Part shown: positions 18,749 to 27,770 of the stretch, piece by piece
How the letters are laid out: the number at the start of each line of letters is the position of its first letter
How positions within the stretch are numbered: the stretch's first letter is position 1
Source: Ideonella alba
Lineage (GTDB): Bacteria; Pseudomonadota; Gammaproteobacteria; Burkholderiales; Burkholderiaceae_C
Assembly (NCBI RefSeq): GCF_018069875.1
Contig: NZ_JAGQDF010000018.1
Location: 1 to 64,000 of the forward strand
DNA length: 64,000 nucleotides
Reading direction: 5' to 3'
The notes under the pieces: model-generated
The model's database searches: none
The model's input: only the letters and a program-made list of their open reading frames with translations
Told to the model about the DNA's origin: nothing
Program-made: the position numbers and the translations under genes

Positions 18749-20080
18749 ATGGGATACGAAGCTGAATTCAAGGCTGTGCGCAAGGAGCGCGTGACGGCGC
18801 TGCAGAAGCTCAAGCCGGGCTCCGTCTTCGAGGCCTTCGTTGGCGAGGAGAAGATGGTCACGCAGTTCAAGGCGCTGGACAACGCCGGCGACGACGCGAA
18901 GAAGCTCGTCGACGCGCACGGTGATGCGGCCAAGTACTTCAAGGTCTGGGTCAACAAGATCCGCGAGCAGCTGAAGAAGGAAAAGGGCGATCAGAAGGCC
19001 CTGGGCAAGATCGTCGACGGGCTGGAGGACGACGTCCAGAAGCTGCTGCAGGAGATCGAGCTCAAGGCCAAGCGGCTGCAGACCATGGCCGAGGGCCCCG
19101 AGGGCGGCAAGGCGGTGGTCGACAAGATGGTCGAGGGGGTGCGCCAGAAGAAGCTCAAGGCGGCGCTGGCGCACTTCGAGGAGCGTCGCCGGATCCACCT
19201 GGCGGCGATCGAGAACATCGAGAAAGAGGTCAAGTCCGCCGGTCCGCAGATGCGCAAGTGGCACGAGACGGCGGCCGCCGCGGTCGGGCAGGCGCTGGGC
19301 CTGGCCAAGCTGGGCCGCCTGAACGACGCCCGCAAGGTGGCCGACCTGGCCCTGAAGTCCGCCGACGAGGCCGAGAAGACCGCCAAGGCGCTGCATTCGG
19401 CCTACGAGCTGCGCATCACCAAGGCCTTCCAGTCGGACCGCAACCGCGGCTTCCTGACCTATTGCGACGGCGGCGAATTCGACCTTCAGGAAGACCAGAA
19501 GCCCGAGTTCCTGAAGGGCCAGATCGGCATCAATGCGATCTTCAGCAAGGCCCAGCACCTGGGCAAGCAGGTGCTGGGGATGATCGAAGAGTACGAGCAG
19601 CTGGCCGAGGACACGCGCGTGGCCGCGACCGAATCCGACGAGGCCGCCAAGTTGAAGGACATCCGCGGCATGGTGCTCAAGGGCCTGCAGCAGGCCCTGA
19701 ACAAGGGCAAGGGGCTCGCCGCCAACATCAACGAGCAGTACGAGACCGAGACCAACTCCGGGCTGACGCACTCGACCAAGGAATACATCGAGCAGTGGCA
19801 GACGCCGTCCAAACAGCCCGGTCTGCGCGAGTCGATGCCGCCCAAGATCACGGCCTGGCAGGCCAAGATCAATGCGCTCCAGCAGGAGGTCAATGTGCTG
19901 GAGTCACTGGCCAAATCGCAGATCGCCAAGCTGCCCAAGGACCTCAGCAGTCAGCCCGAGTTCAAGTCGATCAGCGCCGAGTTGCTGCAGCTCACCATCG
20001 CCGCCAAGCGCCAGGTGACCAGCTTCACCCGAAGCGGCGAGGACTACATCAGCCAGATGGAGAAGCTGCTGAAGGGCTGA
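18749..20080 (+). CDS. Unknown helical coiled-coil protein
   Basis: The 443-residue protein starts MGYEAEFKAVRKERVTALQ, with GAGAGG upstream. It is almost wholly helical and Lys/Glu/Ala-rich, with long amphipathic stretches at about 75-180 and 330-443 and no signal peptide. A central segment (FQSDRNRGFLTYCDGGEFDL, about 225-250) breaks the coiled-coil pattern. In composition it resembles the helical parts of the 4257 and 5995 proteins, but I cannot show homology by eye. It follows the 18099 gene and converges on tssM. A structural or adaptor role in the T6SS is possible but unproven. Confidence 0.7.
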   Translation: MGYEAEFKAVRKERVTALQKLKPGSVFEAFVGEEKMVTQFKALDNAGDDAKKLVDAHGDAAKYFKVWVNKIREQLKKEKGDQKALGKIVDGLEDDVQKLLQEIELKAKRLQTMAEGPEGGKAVVDKMVEGVRQKKLKAALAHFEERRRIHLAAIENIEKEVKSAGPQMRKWHETAAAAVGQALGLAKLGRLNDARKVADLALKSADEAEKTAKALHSAYELRITKAFQSDRNRGFLTYCDGGEFDLQEDQKPEFLKGQIGINAIFSKAQHLGKQVLGMIEEYEQLAEDTRVAATESDEAAKLKDIRGMVLKGLQQALNKGKGLAANINEQYETETNSGLTHSTKEYIEQWQTPSKQPGLRESMPPKITAWQAKINALQQEVNVLESLAKSQIAKLPKDLSSQPEFKSISAELLQLTIAAKRQVTSFTRSGEDYISQMEKLLKG

Positions 20081-20088
20081 TCGGCCCA

Positions 20089-20117
20089 CCGGGCCGGGCC
20101 CGACAGGGCCGGCCCGG
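20089..20117. terminator. GC-rich inverted repeats between convergent 18749 and tssM ends
   Basis: CCGGGCC (20089-20095) pairs with GGCCCGG (20111-20117), and inside it GGCCC pairs with GGGCC around a short loop. It lies in the 43-bp gap between two convergent stops. It lacks a T-run, so termination is possible but not certain. Confidence 0.35.
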
Positions 20118-20123
20118 CCGGGC

Positions 20124-23100
20124 TCAGAGTGCGTCAGGACAGCGGAAGCCGCTCATCTCGCGCAGCCGCAGCGGGTTGAGCGCACTGCCCGAGATCACCT
20201 CCATACGCAGCTTCTTGCCGTCCACGGTCATCACGACGGCGAACTTCTCGGGCTGCGGCGAAGGCTGGATCTCGAAGCTGTTGAACAACCGGAACAGCGC
20301 CCACGGACCTTCGAACAACTGCGGCGTGGTGCCCGGGCCCCCGCTGAGCTTGATCTGCGAGGCCACCTTGGTGCTGGGCCAGGTGATGGTCTGCGCGGCG
20401 GTGTTGCCGGGGGCGAACTTCAGCACCTGGCCGTCGATGTCGATGTCGACTTCCTTCAGACCCTCGGCCATCTCCACCACGCGCACATCCACCTTGAATC
20501 CGGGCTGCTTGCCGCCGGAGCGGAAGAAGGCCTCGCGGATCTTGGCGGCGCGCTGGAAGTCGGCCAGCGCGGCGCCGCCGGGCGGGCGGGTGCCGTCGGT
20601 CAGCGGCTTGAAGGTCCAGGGCGTGACGCCGGTGTCGACCAGCGTGGCCAGGCGGCGGTTGTAGAAGTCGTCGAGCTGGCCGCCCACGCCGAACATCTGG
20701 CCGAAGTCGTCGGGCAGCACGTCGGACTTGGAGCCCGGCGCGAACGGGAAGCGCCCGGCGATCGTGCGCTGGCACTGCTCGGCGATGGGTTTCAGCTCGG
20801 CGCTCAGGCCCTGGCGCTCGGCATTGCGGCTTTGCGCGGCACCGGCGCTGCCCAGGGCCTCGAGGATGGACTTGATCGGCTCGGGCTGCAGGCCGGCCGC
20901 GGCCTTGGCGGCGTCGCTGCCACCACCGCCGCCGCCAGCGGGCGGCGCGCTCTTGCTCTTCTGCGCGGCGGACACCGCGTTGAGCTGCACATAGACCTCG
21001 TTGAACAGCTTGCCCACCTCCTCGATCGGCGCCGGCTGGCCCTGCAGCAGGCGGTGGATGTGCGCGAAGTGGTCGTCGACCATCTGCTCGAGCGGGTCGC
21101 CGTCGGCCTTGGCGGCGGGGTCAGGCGCCTTGCCCACCAGCGCGGCCATGTCCTCCTTGGCCTTGCCGGCCTTGCTGAGCAGGCCGCCGGCCACGCTGTC
21201 GGCGCGGGCCTCGTCGCGCGCCTTGACCGCGGCGCCCAGCTGCGTCTCACGCGTGACGGCGCGGATCCAGGCCATCAACGGTGAATCGGGCGCGGCCAGC
21301 ACCCGGGCCACGGCCACGCTGCGGTCGATGCCGTCCAGGCGCACCAGGCGCACATCCTTCAGGTAGGCGTCCCAGACCTTGATGTATTCCTGCAGGTACA
21401 GGCGCCGGATCTTGGCGTCCAGCTCGTTGCCGGCCAGCATGTTCTTGGCCGCGTCCTTGACGCCACCGGGCGACGCGGGCGTACCCAGCACCCACTCCTG
21501 CTCGGCGGCCAGTGTGGGCGTGACCCTGGCCACGGCCTTGGTGAAGCCCTTGAAGTAGCCGTCCTTGGTGAACAGGCCCGGCACGCCCTTGGTGATCGGC
21601 TGGCCGCTGGCACGCTCGAAGACCTGGGCCGAGTTGGGGCCACCTGCAGCGGCGATCGAGATCTCGGGGAAGTCGCTGCCGGCACCGGCGCGGCGCAGGC
21701 GGCTGAAGATGCGGTACTCCAGCGGGTAGGCCACCAGCATCTCGCGCACGTTGGCCACCAGGGTCTTGTCCATCGGCGCGATCGCCTGCGGCGCACCCTG
21801 GGCCAGCGCGTTGGCCAGGTGCACACCCAGTGCGGCGCGCTTGGCGTCGTTCAGCGTGCCGGCCAGGTTGGCGTCCCAGTCCAGCGTGACCCAGGCGTGC
21901 AGCGACTCGGCGTCGAAGCGCTCGGGCGTGTAGAGCATCACGTAGGCCTTGAGCGCCTCGTAGGCCAGCTCCAGGTTGTCGCGGTTGGCGGCGCGCAGCC
22001 GCTCTTCCAGGCGGCGCACCACCCGCGGCAGCAGCGCGTGGTCCAGCAGGTGGCGGTAGCCGGTGTCGGCGCCGGCCTGCAGGTAGCGGCCCTGGTACAG
22101 GCCCAGGCCGTTGAGCAGGGGCACATTGTCGTGGTCGAAACCGGCCGGCGTGGCGGCCTGGTTCAGCAGGTCCAGCACCGCGGGCAGGGTGCCGAAATCG
22201 CTGCTGGCGTTGGGCACCACGGTGTCCACGGCGGCCTTCAGCTCGGGCAGCTTGCCTTCCACCTCGGCCACATAGGCCTGGTTGCGCCACAGGCTGACCA
22301 CCCAGCCGGCCAGCAGCGCCACCGAGGTGAGGCCCAGCACGCCAAAGCCCGCCAGGCGCAGGCGACGGCGGCTGGCGGCCACCTGCTTGTTCTCGCCAGC
22401 CAGGCCCTGCTCGACGAAGATCACGTCCTTCAGCAGGCGCGCCAGGAAGAAGCTCTTGCCGCGCGACGAGGCGATCCCCGCCGCCTTCTGGTCCACGCCG
22501 AAGGTGCGCGCCAGCGTGCCCAGCACGCGGTCGATCGGCGAGCCCTCCTGGGTGCCGCTGGTGAAGTAGACGCCGCGCAGCAGCGCGCGCTCCTCCAGGC
22601 TGCCGCCGCCGTCGAAGACCTGCTCCAGGAAGCCGCCCAGCAGGCCCTTGAGGCCGCCGAACTGCTGTGGGAAGGTGAAGACCGCGGCGCGCTTCATCAC
22701 GTCGCGCTCGGCCTGCAGGGCATCGAGCAGGCGATCGCGCAGGCGCTTCTCCAGCGCCGCGAACTCGGCCGGAAAGGACTGCATCGGGTTGTCCAGCCCG
22801 CGCGGATCGTGCGGGAAGCTGAAGCCCCAGACCTGGTCGCGCTCTTCCTTGGCGAACTCGCCGAAGGTTTCGTTGAAGCCGGCGATCAGGTCGGTCTTGG
22901 TGACCATCACATAGACCGGCGGGCGGATGCCCAGGCGCTGGTGCAGCTCCTGCAGCCGGGTGCGCAGGCGCGCCGCGTGGTCCTTGCGGTCGGCCGGGCT
23001 CTGCTGCAGCAGGTCCTGCACGTTGACGGTGAGGATGACGCCGTTGATGGGTCGGCGCGGGCGCGACTTCTTCAGCAGGCCCAGGAAGTTCTCCCAGGCG

Positions 23101-23699
23101 GTGGCGTCGACCTTCTCGTCGGACTTCTGCAGCGTGTAGCGCCCGGCAGTGTCGATCAGCACCGCTTCGTCGGTGAACCACCAGTCGCAGTTGCGGGTGC
23201 CGCCAACGCCCTTGATCGCGCCCTGGCCCATCTTGCCGGCCAGCGGGAAGGTCAGCCCGGCATTGAGCAGCGCGGTGGTCTTGCCCGAGCCGGGTGCGCC
23301 GATGAAGATGTACCAGGGCCGCTCGTAGAGGTAGCCGCCGCGGTTCAGGAAGGAGCGCTTGCCGCTCTGCCTGGCGCTGTCCTCCAGCGTGGCCAGGGCT
23401 TCGGTGAAGCGCTTGTCGAGTTGCTCGGCCTCGCGGTCGCTGGCCGAGGGGCCGCCTTGCAGGCCGCGCACCATGGCCGTGCTGTTGCGTTTGCGGCGCC
23501 AGGCCCGCAGCGCCACGATCAGGCCGATGAACACCGCCAGGCCCGCGATGGTCCACAGGCGCGCGCCAGCGCCGTCGAGCGGGTGGTCGTCATTCCAGGA
23601 CAGGACCGGGCCCACCCACCAGACCAGCGCGGCCAGGGCCAGGAAGCCGTAGAGCACCAGCAGCAGCGGGTGGAAGAGGATCTGCAGGACTTTTTTCAT
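20124..23699 (-). CDS. tssM: TssM (IcmF family), inner-membrane T6SS component
   Basis: The 1191-residue protein has two N-terminal membrane helices (about 10-32 and 48-66). A cytoplasmic NTPase-like domain carries Walker A GAPGSGKT at 134-141. A third membrane helix lies near residue 450 (GVLGLTSVALLAGWVVSLW), followed by a large periplasmic part with the IcmF-related and C-terminal beta domains. TssM spans the inner membrane and with TssL forms the trans-envelope channel. Length and layout are normal. It is last in the fha-pppA-PAAR-tssK-tssL-tssM operon. Confidence 0.96.
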   Translation of the reverse strand: MKKVLQILFHPLLLVLYGFLALAALVWWVGPVLSWNDDHPLDGAGARLWTIAGLAVFIGLIVALRAWRRKRNSTAMVRGLQGGPSASDREAEQLDKRFTEALATLEDSARQSGKRSFLNRGGYLYERPWYIFIGAPGSGKTTALLNAGLTFPLAGKMGQGAIKGVGGTRNCDWWFTDEAVLIDTAGRYTLQKSDEKVDATAWENFLGLLKKSRPRRPINGVILTVNVQDLLQQSPADRKDHAARLRTRLQELHQRLGIRPPVYVMVTKTDLIAGFNETFGEFAKEERDQVWGFSFPHDPRGLDNPMQSFPAEFAALEKRLRDRLLDALQAERDVMKRAAVFTFPQQFGGLKGLLGGFLEQVFDGGGSLEERALLRGVYFTSGTQEGSPIDRVLGTLARTFGVDQKAAGIASSRGKSFFLARLLKDVIFVEQGLAGENKQVAASRRRLRLAGFGVLGLTSVALLAGWVVSLWRNQAYVAEVEGKLPELKAAVDTVVPNASSDFGTLPAVLDLLNQAATPAGFDHDNVPLLNGLGLYQGRYLQAGADTGYRHLLDHALLPRVVRRLEERLRAANRDNLELAYEALKAYVMLYTPERFDAESLHAWVTLDWDANLAGTLNDAKRAALGVHLANALAQGAPQAIAPMDKTLVANVREMLVAYPLEYRIFSRLRRAGAGSDFPEISIAAAGGPNSAQVFERASGQPITKGVPGLFTKDGYFKGFTKAVARVTPTLAAEQEWVLGTPASPGGVKDAAKNMLAGNELDAKIRRLYLQEYIKVWDAYLKDVRLVRLDGIDRSVAVARVLAAPDSPLMAWIRAVTRETQLGAAVKARDEARADSVAGGLLSKAGKAKEDMAALVGKAPDPAAKADGDPLEQMVDDHFAHIHRLLQGQPAPIEEVGKLFNEVYVQLNAVSAAQKSKSAPPAGGGGGGSDAAKAAAGLQPEPIKSILEALGSAGAAQSRNAERQGLSAELKPIAEQCQRTIAGRFPFAPGSKSDVLPDDFGQMFGVGGQLDDFYNRRLATLVDTGVTPWTFKPLTDGTRPPGGAALADFQRAAKIREAFFRSGGKQPGFKVDVRVVEMAEGLKEVDIDIDGQVLKFAPGNTAAQTITWPSTKVASQIKLSGGPGTTPQLFEGPWALFRLFNSFEIQPSPQPEKFAVVMTVDGKKLRMEVISGSALNPLRLREMSGFRCPDAL

Positions 23700-23770
23700 G
23701 CGCTTGTCTTCGACGTGCGTTCAGCGTGCGAGCGTGCGTTCAGCCTTCGCGGGGCGGGCGTGCCGGGCGC

Positions 23771-25108
23771 TCACGGGGCGTTCTGGGCCACGAACAGGGT
23801 CACCACCACGCGGCGGTTGCGCGCGCGGCCGGCGGGTGAGCCGTTGTCGGCCACCGGTTCGGCGTCGGCGCGGCCCTCGGCCTTCAGCCGCGACAGCGGC
23901 ACGCTCTGACCCAGGTCCTGGCGCACCGCGTCGGCGCGGTCCTGAGACAGGTGCCAGTTCGACGGATAGCGCAACGTGCGGATCGGCTGGTTGTCGGTGT
24001 GGCCGGTGATCAGCACCTGGCCCGGGGTTTCGGACAAGGCCTTGGCGATGCGGCCCAGCAGCGGGCGCACGCTGTCGGAGATCTGCGCGCTGCCGGGCTC
24101 GAAGAAGCCGTCGCCGCGGATCGTCACCACCGAGCGGTCGGCCAGGTCCTGCACGCTGACCAGGCCGGCGTCGATCTCGGCCTTCAGGAAGGTGGCCAGG
24201 CGCGGTTTGGGGGCCGGCGGCGGAGGCGGTGGTGCCTGGATCGTGGCGGCCTTGACGTCCAGCGCTGCCAGAGCGCTGAACACCGGGTCGGCCTTGTCGG
24301 CCAGGCGCAGGCGCAGGCCCAGGAAGACCATCGCCAGCACCAGCGCGGTGACCGAGGCGATGACCCACATCGGCAGGCCATCGGTCAGGCGCTCGCCCTC
24401 GGTGGGCACACCCTGCCAGCGCGGCGACAGCGTGCGCTCCTGGGCGGGCTTGCCCTGGCGCAGCATCTGCGCCAGGCGGTCACGCACGCTGTCGAGCTGG
24501 GCGCGGCCGTTGTCGAGCACGCGGTAGCGGCCCTCGAAGCCGAAGCTCAGCACCACGTACAGCAGCTCCAGCAGGTTGCGGTTGGCGTCCACCTTCTCGG
24601 CCAGCTTGGACATCAGCTGGAAGACCTTCTCGCCGCCCCAGGTCTCGTTGTGGAACTGCACCAGCAGGCTCTGCGCCGACCACACACCCGAGCCGCCCCA
24701 GGGCGTGCTGGCGGCCATCTCGTCGAGCAGCGTGCACAGGATGTAGCGCGCGGCGATCACCTGCTCATTGGGCAGGCCCTGGGCGCGGGCCTGGGTTTCG
24801 AACTTGCGGATGCCCTCGGCCAGCGATTCCTTCAGGCCCGCCGGGTTGGGGTGGCGCGCGGTGGTGCGCACCCGCGGCGCCGCCGCCAGCAGCGGCACGG
24901 CCGCGGCCACCAGCGGGTTCAGGCTGGCGGTCATCAGCGCGTCCATCGCCATCGGCGCGTCGCGGCCACCGGCCGCGGTGGTGGCGGCCGCGGGCGCCGG
25001 CGCACCCGGGTCGGCGGGCGTGCCCGGTCGGGCGCCGCGCCCGGCGGCGGGCTTGATCACGGTGCGGTCGGAGCCGAAGGCGGCAAACGGATCGTCCTGG
25101 TCGCTCAT
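23771..25108 (-). CDS. tssL: TssL (DotU) with C-terminal OmpA domain and N-terminal RTVIKP motif
   Basis: The protein has 445 residues. The N-terminus DPFAAFGSDRTVIKP contains T16, in the same context as T11 of PpkA and T331 of Fha. A DotU cytoplasmic domain follows at about 55-235 (ARYILCTLLDEMAASTPWG, FHNETWGGEKVF), then one membrane helix (about 248-268) and a periplasmic OmpA-like domain (ITGHTDNQPI, SQDRADAVRQDL). This is the extended TssL type that binds peptidoglycan itself. In Agrobacterium, TssL is phosphorylated on an N-terminal Thr by PpkA and then bound by Fha. The motif here supports the same mode. Confidence 0.95.
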   Translation of the reverse strand: MSDQDDPFAAFGSDRTVIKPAAGRGARPGTPADPGAPAPAAATTAAGGRDAPMAMDALMTASLNPLVAAAVPLLAAAPRVRTTARHPNPAGLKESLAEGIRKFETQARAQGLPNEQVIAARYILCTLLDEMAASTPWGGSGVWSAQSLLVQFHNETWGGEKVFQLMSKLAEKVDANRNLLELLYVVLSFGFEGRYRVLDNGRAQLDSVRDRLAQMLRQGKPAQERTLSPRWQGVPTEGERLTDGLPMWVIASVTALVLAMVFLGLRLRLADKADPVFSALAALDVKAATIQAPPPPPPAPKPRLATFLKAEIDAGLVSVQDLADRSVVTIRGDGFFEPGSAQISDSVRPLLGRIAKALSETPGQVLITGHTDNQPIRTLRYPSNWHLSQDRADAVRQDLGQSVPLSRLKAEGRADAEPVADNGSPAGRARNRRVVVTLFVAQNAP

Positions 25109-25149
25109 GATGGGGTCTCGCGGCGTTGACGGGTGGGGTGCTCAGCGGC

Positions 25150-26487
25150 TCAGCCGCGCACCGCCCAGAATTCGAGTTCAAGGCCGGGGAACTCGCCCGC
25201 GATGTGCAGGGCCAGTCCACCGGAGGATTCCAGCTGCTTCCACAGCTCGTTGCCGCGGGTCTCCAGCTCGAAGTAGTTGAAGCCGGCGTGGTAGGGGATC
25301 TGGCGCGGCGCCACCGGCATCGGCCGCAGCGTGACGCCGGGCAGCTGCAGGTTGACCAGGTCGCGGATGCGCTCGACCGGGCCGATCTTGACCTGGGTGG
25401 GGAAGCGGGCGCGCAGCGCGTCGCCCGGCAACTGGGCGCCCACCGCCAGCACGAACTGCGCGCTGCGCTGCAGCTCGATGTCGGCAATGATCGCCACCCG
25501 CACGCCATAGGCGCGTTCCTGCAGCTCGATCGGGATGGCGTTCTGCTCCAGCACCATCGACAGGGACTGGCGCAGCGCATCCATCAGCGGCTTGAAGCAG
25601 CGCTGCGGGTCGTCGTGCAGGTACGCCGGCAGCGCCGGCGGACGGCGGCGCTCGCCGAAGGTGGACAGGTCGCCGGCCAGCGAGCAGGCGCTGAAGTACA
25701 GCTCGCGCGGGTGCAGCACCGAGCACTGGCGCATCTGCGCCAGCAGCGGTTCGTGGCGGTTGACGGCTTCGAGCAGCAGGAAGTCGGCGATCTCGCCGAC
25801 ACCGGCGCGCCCCGGCTGGGCCAGGCGCGCGGCCAGCGCCTCGCCACGCTGGTGCAGCAGGCCGTGCAGCTCGCGCAGGTAGCCGGCCAGCAGGTCGTTG
25901 CCGCCGGCGTGCAGCGTGGGCGGGATGAACTGCGTGTCCAGGGTGACCTTGTTGTCGGCGCGGCGCTCGATGATGCGGCACAGGCCCAGCGTGGCGTAGC
26001 CCTCGGCGGCGTCGCGGGCCAGCATCAGGCGCAGGTTGACGCGGCCGATCTGCAGCGGCGCAGCGCGCTCGCCGGTGGCGTTGCTGTCGCCCACGTCCAC
26101 CTCGGTGGCCAGGAAGCGCGGCGGCATCGCCGGCGTGTCGCCTTCGGCGTCGGTCTCGGCCACGCCGGGGCGCGGCAGGGTCAGGGCCAGCACCACCAGC
26201 TCGTCGCGGGCGTCTGGCGGCACGTCCAGGGCGGCCGGCGCGGCGTCCTGGCTGGGGATGTCGAAGGCCTGGCCATCGGGCATCAGGCCCACCGCGGCGT
26301 TGATGGCGATCTTGCCCAGGTTCAGCGCGGCGTTGTCGAGCTGCAGCGAGACGAAGCCCCAGCTGTAGGCCAGCAGGGCGCTCTGGCGGGCATGGTCCTG
26401 CGCGGCCAGGTAGCGGTCGTGCTGCTGGAAATGCTGCGGCTGGAGGAACATGCCCTCCGCCCAGATCACTTTGTTTTGCCAGGTCAT
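25150..26487 (-). CDS. tssK: TssK (ImpJ), baseplate-membrane complex connector
   Basis: The 445-residue protein has the family start KVIWAEGMFLQPQHFQQHDRY and the usual TssK blocks (YSWGFVSLQLDN, REPLLAQ-like region, LPGVTLRPMPVAPRQIPYHA, YFELE). TssK is a cytoplasmic trimer that links the baseplate to TssL/TssM and resembles phage receptor-binding proteins. It lies between the PAAR-like gene and tssL in the same operon. Confidence 0.96.
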   Translation of the reverse strand: MTWQNKVIWAEGMFLQPQHFQQHDRYLAAQDHARQSALLAYSWGFVSLQLDNAALNLGKIAINAAVGLMPDGQAFDIPSQDAAPAALDVPPDARDELVVLALTLPRPGVAETDAEGDTPAMPPRFLATEVDVGDSNATGERAAPLQIGRVNLRLMLARDAAEGYATLGLCRIIERRADNKVTLDTQFIPPTLHAGGNDLLAGYLRELHGLLHQRGEALAARLAQPGRAGVGEIADFLLLEAVNRHEPLLAQMRQCSVLHPRELYFSACSLAGDLSTFGERRRPPALPAYLHDDPQRCFKPLMDALRQSLSMVLEQNAIPIELQERAYGVRVAIIADIELQRSAQFVLAVGAQLPGDALRARFPTQVKIGPVERIRDLVNLQLPGVTLRPMPVAPRQIPYHAGFNYFELETRGNELWKQLESSGGLALHIAGEFPGLELEFWAVRG

Positions 26488-26500
26488 GGATGCGTTGTGT

Positions 26501-26887
26501 TCAGGGAATGTCGTGGGTGAACTGGCCCGGCGTGCTGAAGGTGATCACGCCGCCCCACATGCAGTTCAGGGTGCAGGTGTTGTCGATCGCCGGGATGTTG
26601 CCCAGCAGCACGGTGGGCACGCCGGGCGTCCAGGGCGCCGGGAACACCGGCACGCAGGGCATGGGGGTGAGCACGCCCAGGGCCGCCGAGGTGGCCGAAG
26701 CGACCGTGGGGTTGGACAGCGACGTGCACATGCCGAACGGCGGGATGTTCATGAAGGGCACGTTGTCGGTGATGACGCCGCAGACCAGGTTGCTGCTCAT
26801 CACCATGCGCGGCGTGGCGTTGAAGGTGGACGGCGCCAGCCCGAACGGGCAGGTCATCATCGCGCTGGTGGTCACTTGCTGGGGCAT
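26501..26887 (-). CDS. PAAR-like DUF4280/DUF4150-type spike-tip protein
   Basis: The small 128-residue protein starts MPQQVTTSAMMTCPFGLAPS. It is rich in Pro, Gly, Cys and Thr, with short repeated turns (GVITDNVPFMNIPPFG, NIPAIDNTCTLNCMWGG) as in PAAR-like caps. Conserved Cys/Met residues could bind metal. Such proteins sharpen the VgrG spike and can connect effectors to it. It is encoded between pppA and tssK rather than beside vgrG. The exact Pfam family needs a profile search. Confidence 0.8.
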   Translation of the reverse strand: MPQQVTTSAMMTCPFGLAPSTFNATPRMVMSSNLVCGVITDNVPFMNIPPFGMCTSLSNPTVASATSAALGVLTPMPCVPVFPAPWTPGVPTVLLGNIPAIDNTCTLNCMWGGVITFSTPGQFTHDIP

Positions 26888-26899
26888 CGGGGGGCTCCT

Positions 26900-27712
26900 T
26901 CAGGCCATCGGGTTGCCGACCCAGACGGCGATGCCGCTGAAGTTGTCGTGCCGCGGCTTGTTCGTGGCCCGGGCGTGCGCCAGCACCGATTGCTCCAGCC
27001 GGGCCAGCCAGTCGGCCGGGTCGCTGGAGCGGGCCAGGCTGGCGCTCATCTCGGCCTCGTCCACATGCTCCCACAGGCCGTCGGTGCACAGCAGGAAGAC
27101 GTCACCCTCGCGCAGCACCCAGGGGCGCGAGGCGGTGGAGACCTTCAGGTGCTCGGTGGGCGTGCCCAGCGCCGACAGCAGCTCGCTGCGCTGCGGGTGG
27201 GTGCGCATCTGGTCGGGGCCCAGCAGGCCGGCCTCGACCAGCGACTGCACCACGCTGTGGTCGCGGGTGTGGGCCAGCATCTGGCCGCTGCGGAACAGGT
27301 ACAGGCGCGAATCGCCGGCATGGCCCCACAGCGCGGTGCCCGAGGCCAGGTCGATGAACAGCGCCACCACGGTGGAGTGCATGTCCTTCTGCGCCGGGTC
27401 GTCGTCGCGGTGGCTCAGCACCGACGCGTTGGTGTCCAGCAGCAGGTCGTGCACTTCGTCGGGCGCGTGCAGCGGCGCGGCCGAGGCCTGCTCGATGATG
27501 TGGCGCACCGCCAGCCGTGCGGCGACGTCGCCGCCGCCGTGGCCGCCGGCGCCGTCGGCCACCACGCAGCACAGGTACTGCTCGGAGTGCCAGTGGCCGC
27601 AGGCGTCCTCGTTGTAGTCGCGGCCGCCCTGCCGCGACAGGATGGACAGCTCGATCGCCGGCAGGTCACCCAGGCCGAAGACCGAATCGGCGAAGGGGGC
27701 GTCATCGCTCAC
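26900..27712 (-). CDS. pppA: PppA-type PP2C protein phosphatase of the T6SS
   Basis: The start is placed at GTG 27712 because GGAGG lies eight bases upstream. A GTG at 27778 overlapping fha would add 22 residues. The 270-residue PP2C domain shows SRQGGRDYNEDA (metal-binding Asp), VVADGAGGHGGGDVAA, LWGHAGDSRLYLFR, LLCTDGLWEHV and KPRHDNFSGIAVW. PppA removes phosphate from Fha and related targets and so opposes PpkA. Fha, PppA and PpkA are all in this locus. Confidence 0.93.
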   Translation of the reverse strand: MSDDAPFADSVFGLGDLPAIELSILSRQGGRDYNEDACGHWHSEQYLCCVVADGAGGHGGGDVAARLAVRHIIEQASAAPLHAPDEVHDLLLDTNASVLSHRDDDPAQKDMHSTVVALFIDLASGTALWGHAGDSRLYLFRSGQMLAHTRDHSVVQSLVEAGLLGPDQMRTHPQRSELLSALGTPTEHLKVSTASRPWVLREGDVFLLCTDGLWEHVDEAEMSASLARSSDPADWLARLEQSVLAHARATNKPRHDNFSGIAVWVGNPMA

Positions 27713-27770
27713 GGGGCGACCCTCCTTGCTGCGCACTGCGGCAGTTGCCGCTGGGAACGGTCCGGCGCGC

